Position numbers and translations under genes: made by a program. Of a stretch of DNA of 5,545 nucleotides, positions 1 through 5,545 are shown piece after piece. Within the stretch, counting starts at the first letter, position 1. Each line of letters opens with the position of its first letter. The DNA is from Planctomycetota bacterium (GTDB lineage Bacteria; Planctomycetota; Planctomycetia; Pirellulales; Pirellulaceae). The notes beneath the pieces were generated by a model that was not told where the DNA came from, did no database searches, and saw only the letters and a program-made list of their open reading frames with translations. The DNA is taken from assembly GCA_026692885.1 (NCBI GenBank), contig JAPLNJ010000444.1, positions 1-5,545 of the forward strand, in the 5' to 3' direction.

Positions 1-173
1 GGAGGCGGCGGGCAGCCGACGTGTCGGGCCGGTCGGATAGGGGGCTCCGGGTTAGGCACAGGGCGGGAACACTCCCACCGACTTACGTCGGGAGCTTCTC
101 GAGGGCGATCACGACACTGCTAGCATTTCGCAACGTTATGATCAAGGCCGCATTTTCCTATCACTCACTACTC

Positions 174-3100
174 TTACTTCTCGAACGCCTGCAACTCGGC
201 GCACGAGGAGAATGCCTGTTTCGGGTTGACGCCACTCGTCGGCACGCCGAGGACGCGCACGGACAGGACTTTCTCCGGGTTCGACAGGCGTAGGGTGAAC
301 GTTTGGCCCGGCTTCAACTTCTTGTTGTCGGTCGCGGTGGTGGCAGGATAGTCGCTCAACTCGCCGACGGTTTCCCACTCGCCGCCTTTGTTGCGCTGGA
401 CTTGCACGCGCGGCTTGCCGGCACTGGCATCGAACCAGCCGCCGTCGGGAAAGTTTGTTCCGTGCGCGAAAACGACGCGCCGCACGCTCACCGGCGCAGC
501 AAGCGTGACGGCAAACCAGTCTTCCTTCGCCGTGTTGCCGTCGAAGGTCACGACGATACTGTCGAAGTCGTCGTCGTTGATGGAGCCGTGTTGGTTACCT
601 TGGCGTGAGCGACTCTCGCTGCCGTCGGCAAGCAGGGAATCACTTTGCGCGGCCGCCACACCCGGCGCGCGCAGCCAGACACGATAGACGCCACCCTCGG
701 CACCTGCATCGGCGAACGTGCTGAGCGTCGCCGGCGTTGGCTTGCTCCCCGTCGACCCGACCACTTTTGTGCCAAATGCCAGTTCGGTGCCGGGCTTCAA
801 CGTCACGGGCGGCTGCGACTCGACGAAGCCGAGCGCGCTTGGCGCAGGAAGATCGGGATTCAGTTTCCGGTCGCAAGCGAGCACGAATGGCCCCCAGTTG
901 AGCGCAGCGCGGCCAGCGTTGCCGTGGTCGCCGACAACGAGACTCGCGGCGAGGTTAAATTTGATGGCGATGCGGTCGCCGTCCTTCCACTCGCGCACCG
1001 GCAGAACGGCCCAGCCGGATTGGACGACGGCTGATTCCACCGTCACGGGCGCGGCCCATGCCGGGACACGGATTTTGACGGCAAAGGCCGCGGGCTTCGC
1101 CAGACGCAACGTCAGCACGGACTCCCCGCGTCGCGGGAACTGACTTTGTTGCTCGACGGTCACATGCTGGCCATCGAGTTCCAGCATGGCGGACGACGTT
1201 TCAAACGTGCTCACCAACAGCGCGTCGCGGCTGACGAGATACGCCGACTGCGGCACGAGCGCCATCGCTCGCGGTCCGCTGGAGTGGCAGCAGCTGATGC
1301 CCTTGTCGTAGGGCTTACGGCCTTCGAGTGCGGTGTAATAGCACCAGTCGTGACCCTGCGGATGCTGCGCTGCAGCGAGGTGGTTGTAGAACGCGCGTTC
1401 CAGTTCGTCGCCGAACTTCGCCTCACCGGTGAGCCGCAGCAGTTGGAGGTTGAACTGGATCCAGGTCGTCGTCACGCACGTCTCGCCGATGTGGGCGACC
1501 GCGTCGTTGCGCAATTCGTGGTCGGCTTGGAAACACTCTCCCTGGCTGGCGCTGCCGGTGATGTAGAGTCGCTTGTCCGCGATGTCCTGCCAGGCGTTGA
1601 GCACGGCCTGCAGCATTGCGCGGTCCCCGGTGACTCGCACTAATTCGCAGAGGCCGACGAGGTTGGAGAGCATTTCGTAAGCTTTGGCGTTGGCGACCTT
1701 GTTGACCTGCTTCTCGGTGAGCAGCGTCTGGAGGATCGCCGGTCCCTTGGGCTCATCCCACGACTTCACGATGTAGCGCGCGAAGTCGAGGTAGCGCTCG
1801 TCGCCCGTCAACCGGTAGAGCAACACGACCGGCTCCAGCACGCTGGTGGCGGCCATGCCGAAGTGCGTGCCGGCCGCCAGGATGCTTCTCTTGGCCGGGA
1901 ATGTTGCGATCAGCAGGTCGCCGATCTTACGACAGGCGTTGAGCGCGGCTTCGTTGCCGGTGAACTGGTAGTAGGTGAGCAGGCCGATGAGGTTGTACTT
2001 GTGCGACCATACGTCCCAGTCGGCGCCGTTGAATAGACCGAACCGCTGCTCCGGCACGTAGGTGCCAAGATAACCGTCCGGTTCCTGCGTCGCGATCAGC
2101 TCGGCGGCGACGCGGTCGAGCTTCTCCCGCAGCGCGGCGTCGCCGGTGTTGACCCACGCGAGCGTGGCGGCGTGCATCCACTTGCCGACGTGCTCGCCGA
2201 TCCACGGATGAGTGCCCGGCTTCTTGCGGAAACCGGCGAGCAACGGCTCGGTGTCCACGACGAGCAGACGATTCGCTTCGTTGGCATCAACGCGTGCGCC
2301 AAGCCAGCCCTCGATGCAGACCGCCGACGGCGACAACATTTCGGCGACATCGGGTAGCCGTGCGGCGACCTGGTAGGGTAGAGGCTTGATGGAGGCGGTC
2401 TGCGAGCGGTTCGCTTTGCGGTACTCACGAGTGCCTTTGATCTTCGCCATTTCCTCGGGCGTGAACGTCGAGTTGGCGATGGGGCCCGGCTCCCAGCTCC
2501 GCTCCAGCGCGCTCGGCTTCGGCGTCTGCACCGGGATCACGAACACTTCTTCGCCATTGGCATCCTTCTCGACGCGACCACCAGCGCGAACGACAGCTCC
2601 ACGGGCGAGTTTCTCGCTCACCTCATAGACCTTCGGCAGCGTGTAGTCGGAAAAACTGAACTTGCGTGTGAGGTCCAGCTTCTCGGTGAAACGCGTTGGG
2701 ATTCTCGACGCACCCAGGGCTGCGAAGAACACACCGCCGGCGTTGGCGGGATTGCAGTCGCTGTCCTGACCGCAACGGCAGGAGATGACCATCGTCTTGT
2801 CGGGATCACCCTGGCCGTAGAGCAAGCCCATCAGGACATAGGCGCCGTTGAGCTTGACGTCAATGCTGCCGTCGCCTTTGCCGCCCGGCTTGCCCGACAA
2901 CCCGTGGCTGTAACCCGGATCCTGGTGATACTTCTTCTCAACGATCTGCCAGGTTTTGGTCCAGTCGGCGTTTTCCTTCGACCACGCCAGAAGGTCGCGG
3001 ACCATCTCGGCGTATTGGCTGTCGGGTGGGATGCACTGGAGGCCGGCCTCGATCAAGTGCCGAGGGTCGGACTCGAAATACGCCTCGGCATACATGCCGC

Positions 3101-3692
3101 CGATGAACTGGCCGGCGCAGAGTCCGTCGCCGTAATTCATCAGCCGACCGAACTTCTCGCCGAGCGCAATGGCCACGTTCGGCAAGCCGGGCGCGATGAT
3201 GCCGGAGAAGTCGGCTTCGATCTGGTAGTCAATGTCGTCGCCGTGCGCCGAAAACTTCGGATGACTGCTGTCGGGCGGGGCGATGCCTTTGCGGAGGTTC
3301 TCCCGGCCGGCCTGGTTGGCGCACCAAAGCGGATAGCCGCTGTTGGCGAAGTCAATGCCCGCCTGTCGGATGGAGGCGTCGAAGCCGTGTTCTTCGAGCG
3401 TCCGCAGGAACGTCATCTCGACGTAACAGTCGTCATTGTTGTGCTGGTTGACCATCTCCGGTTTCCACGGCGGCATTTTGTCTTCCGGGATGATCTCGCC
3501 CCTGACCTGGAACTCGGTGGGCGCGCCCCAACCAACGCCGATCATCTGGCCGAGCCACGCGCCTTGCATCTTGTCCGCGAACTCCTTCACGGGCAGGCGG
3601 CGATATTCCGTTGGCTCTGCCCCCCGGACATTCACCGTTATCAGCGTGAGCAATAGGCCAAACCAGACGTAGTTACCGTAGCTTGTTTTCAT
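174..3692 (-). CDS. Exported fusion protein: ADP-ribosylglycohydrolase-like domain + GH127 (DUF1680) beta-L-arabinofuranosidase-like domain + C-terminal discoidin-like domain
   Basis: A 1172-residue protein read without interruption. Residues 1-25 form a signal peptide (Lys2, hydrophobic stretch VWFGLLLTLITV, cleavage near VRGA), so it is exported. Residues about 30-400 resemble the DraG/ARH ADP-ribosylglycohydrolase fold, with likely metal-binding motifs NNDDCYVE (85-92), HGDDIDYQ (150-157) and GQDSDCN (308-314). After a linker (about 400-435), residues about 440-815 match GH127/DUF1680: HPWIGEHVGK (495-504), WDVWSHKY (559-566), GECF with putative acid/base Glu719, GETC (Glu737, Cys739) and ISCCHSSGPR (Cys801 nucleophile, Cys802). 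These correspond to the Zn site and catalytic residues known from HypBA1. A beta-sandwich follows to about 1010, and residues about 1030-1172 look like an F5/8-type C (discoidin) or similar carbohydrate-binding domain. The chosen start has AAGGAG five bases upstream. The gene lies 40 bases behind the kinase and probably shares its transcript. Domain assignment is firm; the true substrate is unknown, and ADP-ribose cleavage is not implied for an exported protein. Confidence 0.9.
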   Translation of the reverse strand: MKTSYGNYVWFGLLLTLITVNVRGAEPTEYRRLPVKEFADKMQGAWLGQMIGVGWGAPTEFQVRGEIIPEDKMPPWKPEMVNQHNNDDCYVEMTFLRTLEEHGFDASIRQAGIDFANSGYPLWCANQAGRENLRKGIAPPDSSHPKFSAHGDDIDYQIEADFSGIIAPGLPNVAIALGEKFGRLMNYGDGLCAGQFIGGMYAEAYFESDPRHLIEAGLQCIPPDSQYAEMVRDLLAWSKENADWTKTWQIVEKKYHQDPGYSHGLSGKPGGKGDGSIDVKLNGAYVLMGLLYGQGDPDKTMVISCRCGQDSDCNPANAGGVFFAALGASRIPTRFTEKLDLTRKFSFSDYTLPKVYEVSEKLARGAVVRAGGRVEKDANGEEVFVIPVQTPKPSALERSWEPGPIANSTFTPEEMAKIKGTREYRKANRSQTASIKPLPYQVAARLPDVAEMLSPSAVCIEGWLGARVDANEANRLLVVDTEPLLAGFRKKPGTHPWIGEHVGKWMHAATLAWVNTGDAALREKLDRVAAELIATQEPDGYLGTYVPEQRFGLFNGADWDVWSHKYNLIGLLTYYQFTGNEAALNACRKIGDLLIATFPAKRSILAAGTHFGMAATSVLEPVVLLYRLTGDERYLDFARYIVKSWDEPKGPAILQTLLTEKQVNKVANAKAYEMLSNLVGLCELVRVTGDRAMLQAVLNAWQDIADKRLYITGSASQGECFQADHELRNDAVAHIGETCVTTTWIQFNLQLLRLTGEAKFGDELERAFYNHLAAAQHPQGHDWCYYTALEGRKPYDKGISCCHSSGPRAMALVPQSAYLVSRDALLVSTFETSSAMLELDGQHVTVEQQSQFPRRGESVLTLRLAKPAAFAVKIRVPAWAAPVTVESAVVQSGWAVLPVREWKDGDRIAIKFNLAASLVVGDHGNAGRAALNWGPFVLACDRKLNPDLPAPSALGFVESQPPVTLKPGTELAFGTKVVGSTGSKPTPATLSTFADAGAEGGVYRVWLRAPGVAAAQSDSLLADGSESRSRQGNQHGSINDDDFDSIVVTFDGNTAKEDWFAVTLAAPVSVRRVVFAHGTNFPDGGWFDASAGKPRVQVQRNKGGEWETVGELSDYPATTATDNKKLKPGQTFTLRLSNPEKVLSVRVLGVPTSGVNPKQAFSSCAELQAFEK

Positions 3693-3697
3693 CTTAT

Positions 3698-3729
3698 CTC
3701 CTTGGCTCCTGTGCATTAGACGATCTCCT
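3698..3729 (-). promoter_or_regulatory. Two Shine-Dalgarno sites between kinase and hydrolase genes
   Basis: The 40-base gap between the genes reads, on the minus strand, AGGAG (3729-3725) eight bases before an ATG at 3716, then AAGGAG (3703-3698) five bases before an ATG at 3692. Both ATGs are in the hydrolase frame. The downstream pair has the better site and spacing and gives a compact signal peptide, so 3692 is preferred. Starting at 3716 would add eight residues (MHRSQGDK) to the signal peptide n-region. No terminator or promoter is apparent in the gap, in keeping with co-transcription. Confidence 0.6.
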
Positions 3730-3732
3730 AGT

Positions 3733-4812
3733 TCAGCGTTGCACCCGGGCATTACCCTTCCAAATGCTCCAGACCTGTTCTTCATCCGCGGGCTGGGCAT
3801 AATCCGTCAGTTGCGTGGTGGCCAGCGCGCCGCAGGCCCAACCGAACTGAAGCCACTGCTCCGGTTCCCAACCGCGCAGGATGGCGTGCAGCAGTCCGCC
3901 GACGAAGCCGTCGCCGCCGCCGATCCGATCCAGGACGGTAATCTCCCGCGGCTGGGCGACATGCCACTGGTCGCCCGCGGCCAGGATGGCGCCCCACCGA
4001 TGGCAGTTGGCGTTGATGACTTCACGGAGCGTCGTCGCGAACACGGAGGCCTTGGGGTACGCCTGTTTCACACGATCGATCATGACTTTGAAGCTCTCGA
4101 TCTTCTCGGCCAGATCTTGGCCGCCTTCCTCCGGACCCTGGATGCCGAGGCAAAGCTGAAAATCTTCCTCGTTGCCGACCAGGATATCCGCCACGGAGGC
4201 GATCTCCGAGAAGATCGTGCGCAGCTCCTTGTCCCGGCCTTTCCAGAACGAAGCGCGGTAGTTCAGGTCGAAGGAGATACGGGTGCCGTATTTTTTCGCC
4301 GCCCGAGCCAGTTCCAGGCAGAACGTGCTGGTTTCCGGCGAGAGCGCACCGATCAGCCCGGACAGATGCACGATCTGCACGCCCTCACTTCCAAAGATCC
4401 GGTCGAGGTCGAAATGCTTGGCATTCAGGGTGCGGCCCACCTCTCCGGCGCGGTCGTTATGGACCCGAGGTCCGCGCGAACCGAAGCCGGAATCGGCGAT
4501 ATTGAACTGGTGTCGATAGCCCCACGGGTCACCTTGCTCGACCTCCGGGCCCTCGTAGGTCATCCGCCGGCTCGCCAAGTTGTCCTTGATGAAGCGTGCA
4601 ATCGGGCTCCCCTTGACGAACGTGGTCAGCACCTTGACGGGCAGGCCCAGGTAGGCGGCGATGCTCGCCACGTTGGTCTCGGCACTGGTCGCCTGCATGC
4701 GGTAGGTGTCGCTGCAATGGACCGGCTGACCCTCGACAGGCGTGATCCGAACGCCCATGCTGGTGGGCACAAGTAGCGACGTGGCACAGTTCGCGCGAAG
4801 ATCGATTGCCAT
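3733..4812 (-). CDS. PfkB-family carbohydrate kinase, 2-keto-3-deoxygluconate kinase (KdgK)-like
   Basis: A 359-residue cytoplasmic protein of the PfkB/ribokinase family, slightly longer than the usual 300-340 residues, with no signal peptide. Visible landmarks are an N-terminal SAETNVA segment (43-49, matching the GGxxxNVA sugar-binding region), HLSGLIGALS (149-158), FDLNYRASFW (181-190), GNEEDFQLCLG (213-223, typical of KDG kinases) and the PfkB signature DRIGGGDGFVGG (295-306), with GGGD forming the anion hole and Asp301 the probable catalytic base. The family transfers phosphate from ATP to a sugar hydroxyl. The FDLNYR, GNEED and DRxGGGD set is closest to KdgK, which makes 2-keto-3-deoxy-6-phosphogluconate, but another keto-acid or pentose substrate cannot be excluded. 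The start is supported by a purine-rich GAGAGAGGA directly upstream. It is the first gene of a likely two-gene operon with the exported hydrolase. The family call is near certain; the substrate is moderate. Confidence 0.93.
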   Translation of the reverse strand: MAIDLRANCATSLLVPTSMGVRITPVEGQPVHCSDTYRMQATSAETNVASIAAYLGLPVKVLTTFVKGSPIARFIKDNLASRRMTYEGPEVEQGDPWGYRHQFNIADSGFGSRGPRVHNDRAGEVGRTLNAKHFDLDRIFGSEGVQIVHLSGLIGALSPETSTFCLELARAAKKYGTRISFDLNYRASFWKGRDKELRTIFSEIASVADILVGNEEDFQLCLGIQGPEEGGQDLAEKIESFKVMIDRVKQAYPKASVFATTLREVINANCHRWGAILAAGDQWHVAQPREITVLDRIGGGDGFVGGLLHAILRGWEPEQWLQFGWACGALATTQLTDYAQPADEEQVWSIWKGNARVQR

Positions 4813-4815
4813 GGT

Positions 4816-4823
4816 CCTCTCTC
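4816..4823 (-). promoter_or_regulatory. Purine-rich ribosome binding site of the kinase gene
   Basis: On the minus strand GAGAGAGG ends three bases before the kinase ATG at 4812. An overlapping ATG at 4825 is in a different frame and opens only a shadow frame, so the site supports 4812. No clear -10/-35 promoter could be picked out between this site and the palindromic element that starts 48 bases upstream of the ATG. Confidence 0.5.
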
Positions 4824-4860
4824 ATTTTCTAGGCGTAGTGGGGGAACGCAGTGGCCTGAA

Positions 4861-4969
4861 GCGAGCGGCAGGAAATAGCTTACCCGACTTACTGTAGGAT
4901 GGTCTTCCAAGACCGTCCCGATCGGCCTGGAAAGGCCGACCTACGAGTAAGTTATTTCCTGCCGCTCGC
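4861..4969. repeat. 109-base inverted-repeat element with cloverleaf-like core
   Basis: The arms 4861-4883 and 4947-4969 are reverse complements at 22 of 23 positions. Inside, GTAGG (4894-4898) pairs with CCTAC (4940-4944) and encloses two hairpins: GGTCT/AGACC with loop TCCA (4901-4914) and TCGGCCT/AGGCCGA with a GGAA, GNRA-type, loop (4922-4939). The element ends 48 bases upstream of the kinase ATG. There is no T-tract on either side, so a simple intrinsic terminator is unlikely. It resembles a REP/MITE-like unit; a role in the 5' leader of the kinase mRNA is possible. Confidence 0.8.
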
Positions 4970-5103
4970 CTGACCGTCGACCCGCCGTTCGACGTGCGTG
5001 AGCGGCGTTCCCCTCGAAGCTGGAACGTTATCGGGAATCAGTATCCAGCATCCGGCGGGTCTCGTGCAAGTGCCTGCCTGGGCAATGTAGGCCTGGGCCA
5101 TTT

Positions 5104-5151
5104 AGGATGGTCTTCCCAGACCGTCCCGATTGGCTCGGGAAGGCCGACCTA
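5104..5151. repeat. Second copy of the 48-base two-hairpin core
   Basis: This matches 4896-4943 at 43 of 48 positions in the same orientation, without indels. It keeps the closing TAGG/CCTA pairing (5103-5106 with 5148-5151), the GGTCT/AGACC hairpin (5109-5122) and, with two G-U pairs, the second hairpin (5130-5147) with a GGGA loop. The long 23-base outer arms of the first copy are absent. Instead GCCATT (5097-5102) pairs with AATGGC (5158-5163). Its right edge overlaps the next palindrome. Confidence 0.8.
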
Positions 5152-5288
5152 GTTGCCAATGGCATGGGAGGGCGAGGGGCCCAGTGGGCACCCCGCCGAG
5201 CTGGAACGGGCCGTCAGCAACGGCCCACGGCTCCGCGGGAGCGTCGCCCTCCCAATCCACGTTCTCTCGTCTTCCATTGGCAACCTAG
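5149..5288. repeat. 140-base nested palindrome
   Basis: There are four levels of pairing. TTGCCAATGG (5153-5162) pairs with 5274-5283, with CTAG on both outer sides. TGGGAGGGCGA (5165-5175) pairs perfectly with 5244-5254. CCCGCCGAGC (5192-5201) pairs with 5230-5239 at 9 of 10 positions. GGGCCGT (5208-5214) pairs with ACGGCCC (5220-5226) around a CAGCA loop. The near-continuous pairing suggests a MITE-like or REP-like element, or a very stable RNA hairpin. No T-tract follows and no coding capacity is apparent. Confidence 0.75.
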
Positions 5289-5321
5289 TGCGTCGTCAAG
5301 ACTTAATGTTGGGGTTGGCTT

Positions 5322-5441
5322 GGGTGCCACTGGCTCCGCCAGTGCCGAGGTCAATCGCGATCGGATCACTCGGCGACGTCGGACGCGATGACGGGAGCAA
5401 GGCCGGACTTTTGGCCAGCACTGGCAGAGCCAGTGGCACCC
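5322..5441. repeat. 120-base inverted repeat with two CACTGGC hairpins
   Basis: GGGTGCCACTGGCTC (5322-5336) is a perfect reverse complement of 5427-5441. Each end also forms its own small hairpin: CACTGGC-TCC-GCCAGTG (5328-5344) and CACTGGC-AGA-GCCAGTG (5419-5435). The ends can therefore fold locally or pair with each other across the 74-base centre. Similar GTGCCACTGGC-type repeats are, from memory, frequent in planctomycete intergenic DNA. The element starts about 50 bases beyond a possible minus-strand gene end at 5491. Confidence 0.75.
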
Positions 5442-5490
5442 GAAAATTTAGCCTTGAAGACGCAGTAGCCTTGCGTTGAGACTGCATCCA

Positions 5491-5544
5491 TCAAGGCGTG
5501 ACTTTCCGCCGGAGTTGGCCGAGGATATTCATGTCCTGCGGCGA
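5491..5544 (-). CDS. Possible C-terminal tail of an upstream gene cut by the window edge
   Basis: Reading leftward from the window edge, one minus-strand frame gives SPQDMNILGQLRRKVTP and then TGA at 5493-5491. Third positions are mostly G or C (13 of 17 codons), as in the two real genes, and the stop lies just before the repeat cluster, which is where a gene end would be expected. The stretch is too short to recognise a family, and another frame is also open here, so this is a weak call. If real, it is a same-strand neighbour separated from the kinase by about 680 bases. Confidence 0.25.
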   Translation of the reverse strand, partial: SPQDMNILGQLRRKVTP

Positions 5545-5545
5545 A

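Larger units (their letters stand above)
4813..5490. other. Long non-coding region filled with palindromic repeats
   Basis: About 680 bases upstream of the kinase carry no frame that looks like a protein: the open frames here run through both arms of inverted repeats, show no domain, and have low-complexity Arg/Pro/Ala-rich translations. The stretch instead holds at least four inverted-repeat structures (4861-4969, 5104-5151, 5149-5288 and 5322-5441). Between them, 4972-5100 has only a short 8-base inverted repeat (ACCCGCCG at 4980-4987 against 5053-5060) and a short direct repeat GCCTGGGC near 5077 and 5091. The promoter of the kinase operon should lie here but was not identified. Confidence 0.7.

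Noticed and set aside
72..94. Hairpin CTCCC...GGGAG downstream of the hydrolase as a terminator
   Set aside because: The stem needs a three-base bulge and is not followed by a U-tract on the minus-strand transcript.
21..293. A plus-strand open frame at the left edge
   Set aside because: Its second half overlaps the end of the hydrolase gene on the other strand and its product is arginine-rich without motifs.
2904..3656. A 250-codon plus-strand open frame opposite the ARH-like domain
   Set aside because: It is a shadow of the strongly conserved minus-strand domain, with Val/Arg/Ala-rich composition and no motifs.
3739..4776. A 345-codon open frame on the plus strand opposite the kinase
   Set aside because: It is antisense to a clear PfkB gene, its translation shows no recognisable domain, and long antisense frames are expected in GC-rich genes.
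4813..4860. Sigma-70 promoter for the kinase
   Set aside because: No pair of -35 and -10 boxes with sensible spacing stood out in the 48 bases between the palindrome and the start.
4861..4969. tRNA gene suggested by the cloverleaf-like fold
   Set aside because: There is no anticodon arm geometry, no T-loop GTTCRANNC box and no CCA-type acceptor; the 23-base outer arms do not fit a tRNA.
4861..5441. CRISPR array
   Set aside because: The repeats are few, unevenly spaced and of different kinds, with no regular repeat-spacer pattern and no cas gene.
5107..5479. Two overlapping plus-strand open frames and one minus-strand frame in the repeat region
   Set aside because: They run through the palindromic repeats, so their sequence is explained by the repeats; no domain and no convincing ribosome site were seen.

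Overview
This looks like chromosomal DNA from a GC-rich, Gram-negative environmental bacterium of the Planctomycetota/Verrucomicrobiota type, with a planctomycete most likely. Three things suggest this: a secreted ADP-ribosylglycohydrolase-like domain and a DUF1680/GH127 domain of the kind abundant in those phyla, a KdgK-like PfkB kinase, and long non-coding stretches holding palindromic repeats that resemble planctomycete intergenic repeats. The assignment rests on protein style and memory of such repeats, not on a marker gene.

Layout, all genes on the minus strand. A PfkB-family sugar kinase (4812 to 3733) is followed after 40 bases by a very large exported enzyme (3692 to 174), so the two probably form a two-gene operon. 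The large protein joins three modules behind one signal peptide: an ADP-ribosylglycohydrolase (DraG/ARH-fold) domain, a GH127-type beta-L-arabinofuranosidase domain with its Zn/Cys active site intact, and a C-terminal discoidin-like beta domain. Positions 1-173, downstream of it, hold no gene and no convincing terminator. The only structure seen there is a weak bulged hairpin at 72-94 without a U-tract.

Upstream of the kinase, 4813-5490 (about 680 bases) has no credible gene and is crowded with inverted repeats: a 109-base element with near-perfect 23-base arms enclosing a two-hairpin core (4861-4969), a second copy of that 48-base core (5104-5151), a nested 140-base palindrome (5149-5288), and a 120-base element with perfect 15-base arms (5322-5441). 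The last bases (5491-5545) may hold the C-terminal tail of another minus-strand gene.

Working model (inference): the exported two-headed enzyme attacks a pentofuranoside-containing glycan or glycoconjugate outside the cytoplasm, and the kinase phosphorylates a released or derived sugar acid or sugar after import. The most unusual items are the hydrolase fusion and the structured repeat cluster, whose two core copies differ in ways that largely preserve base pairing.
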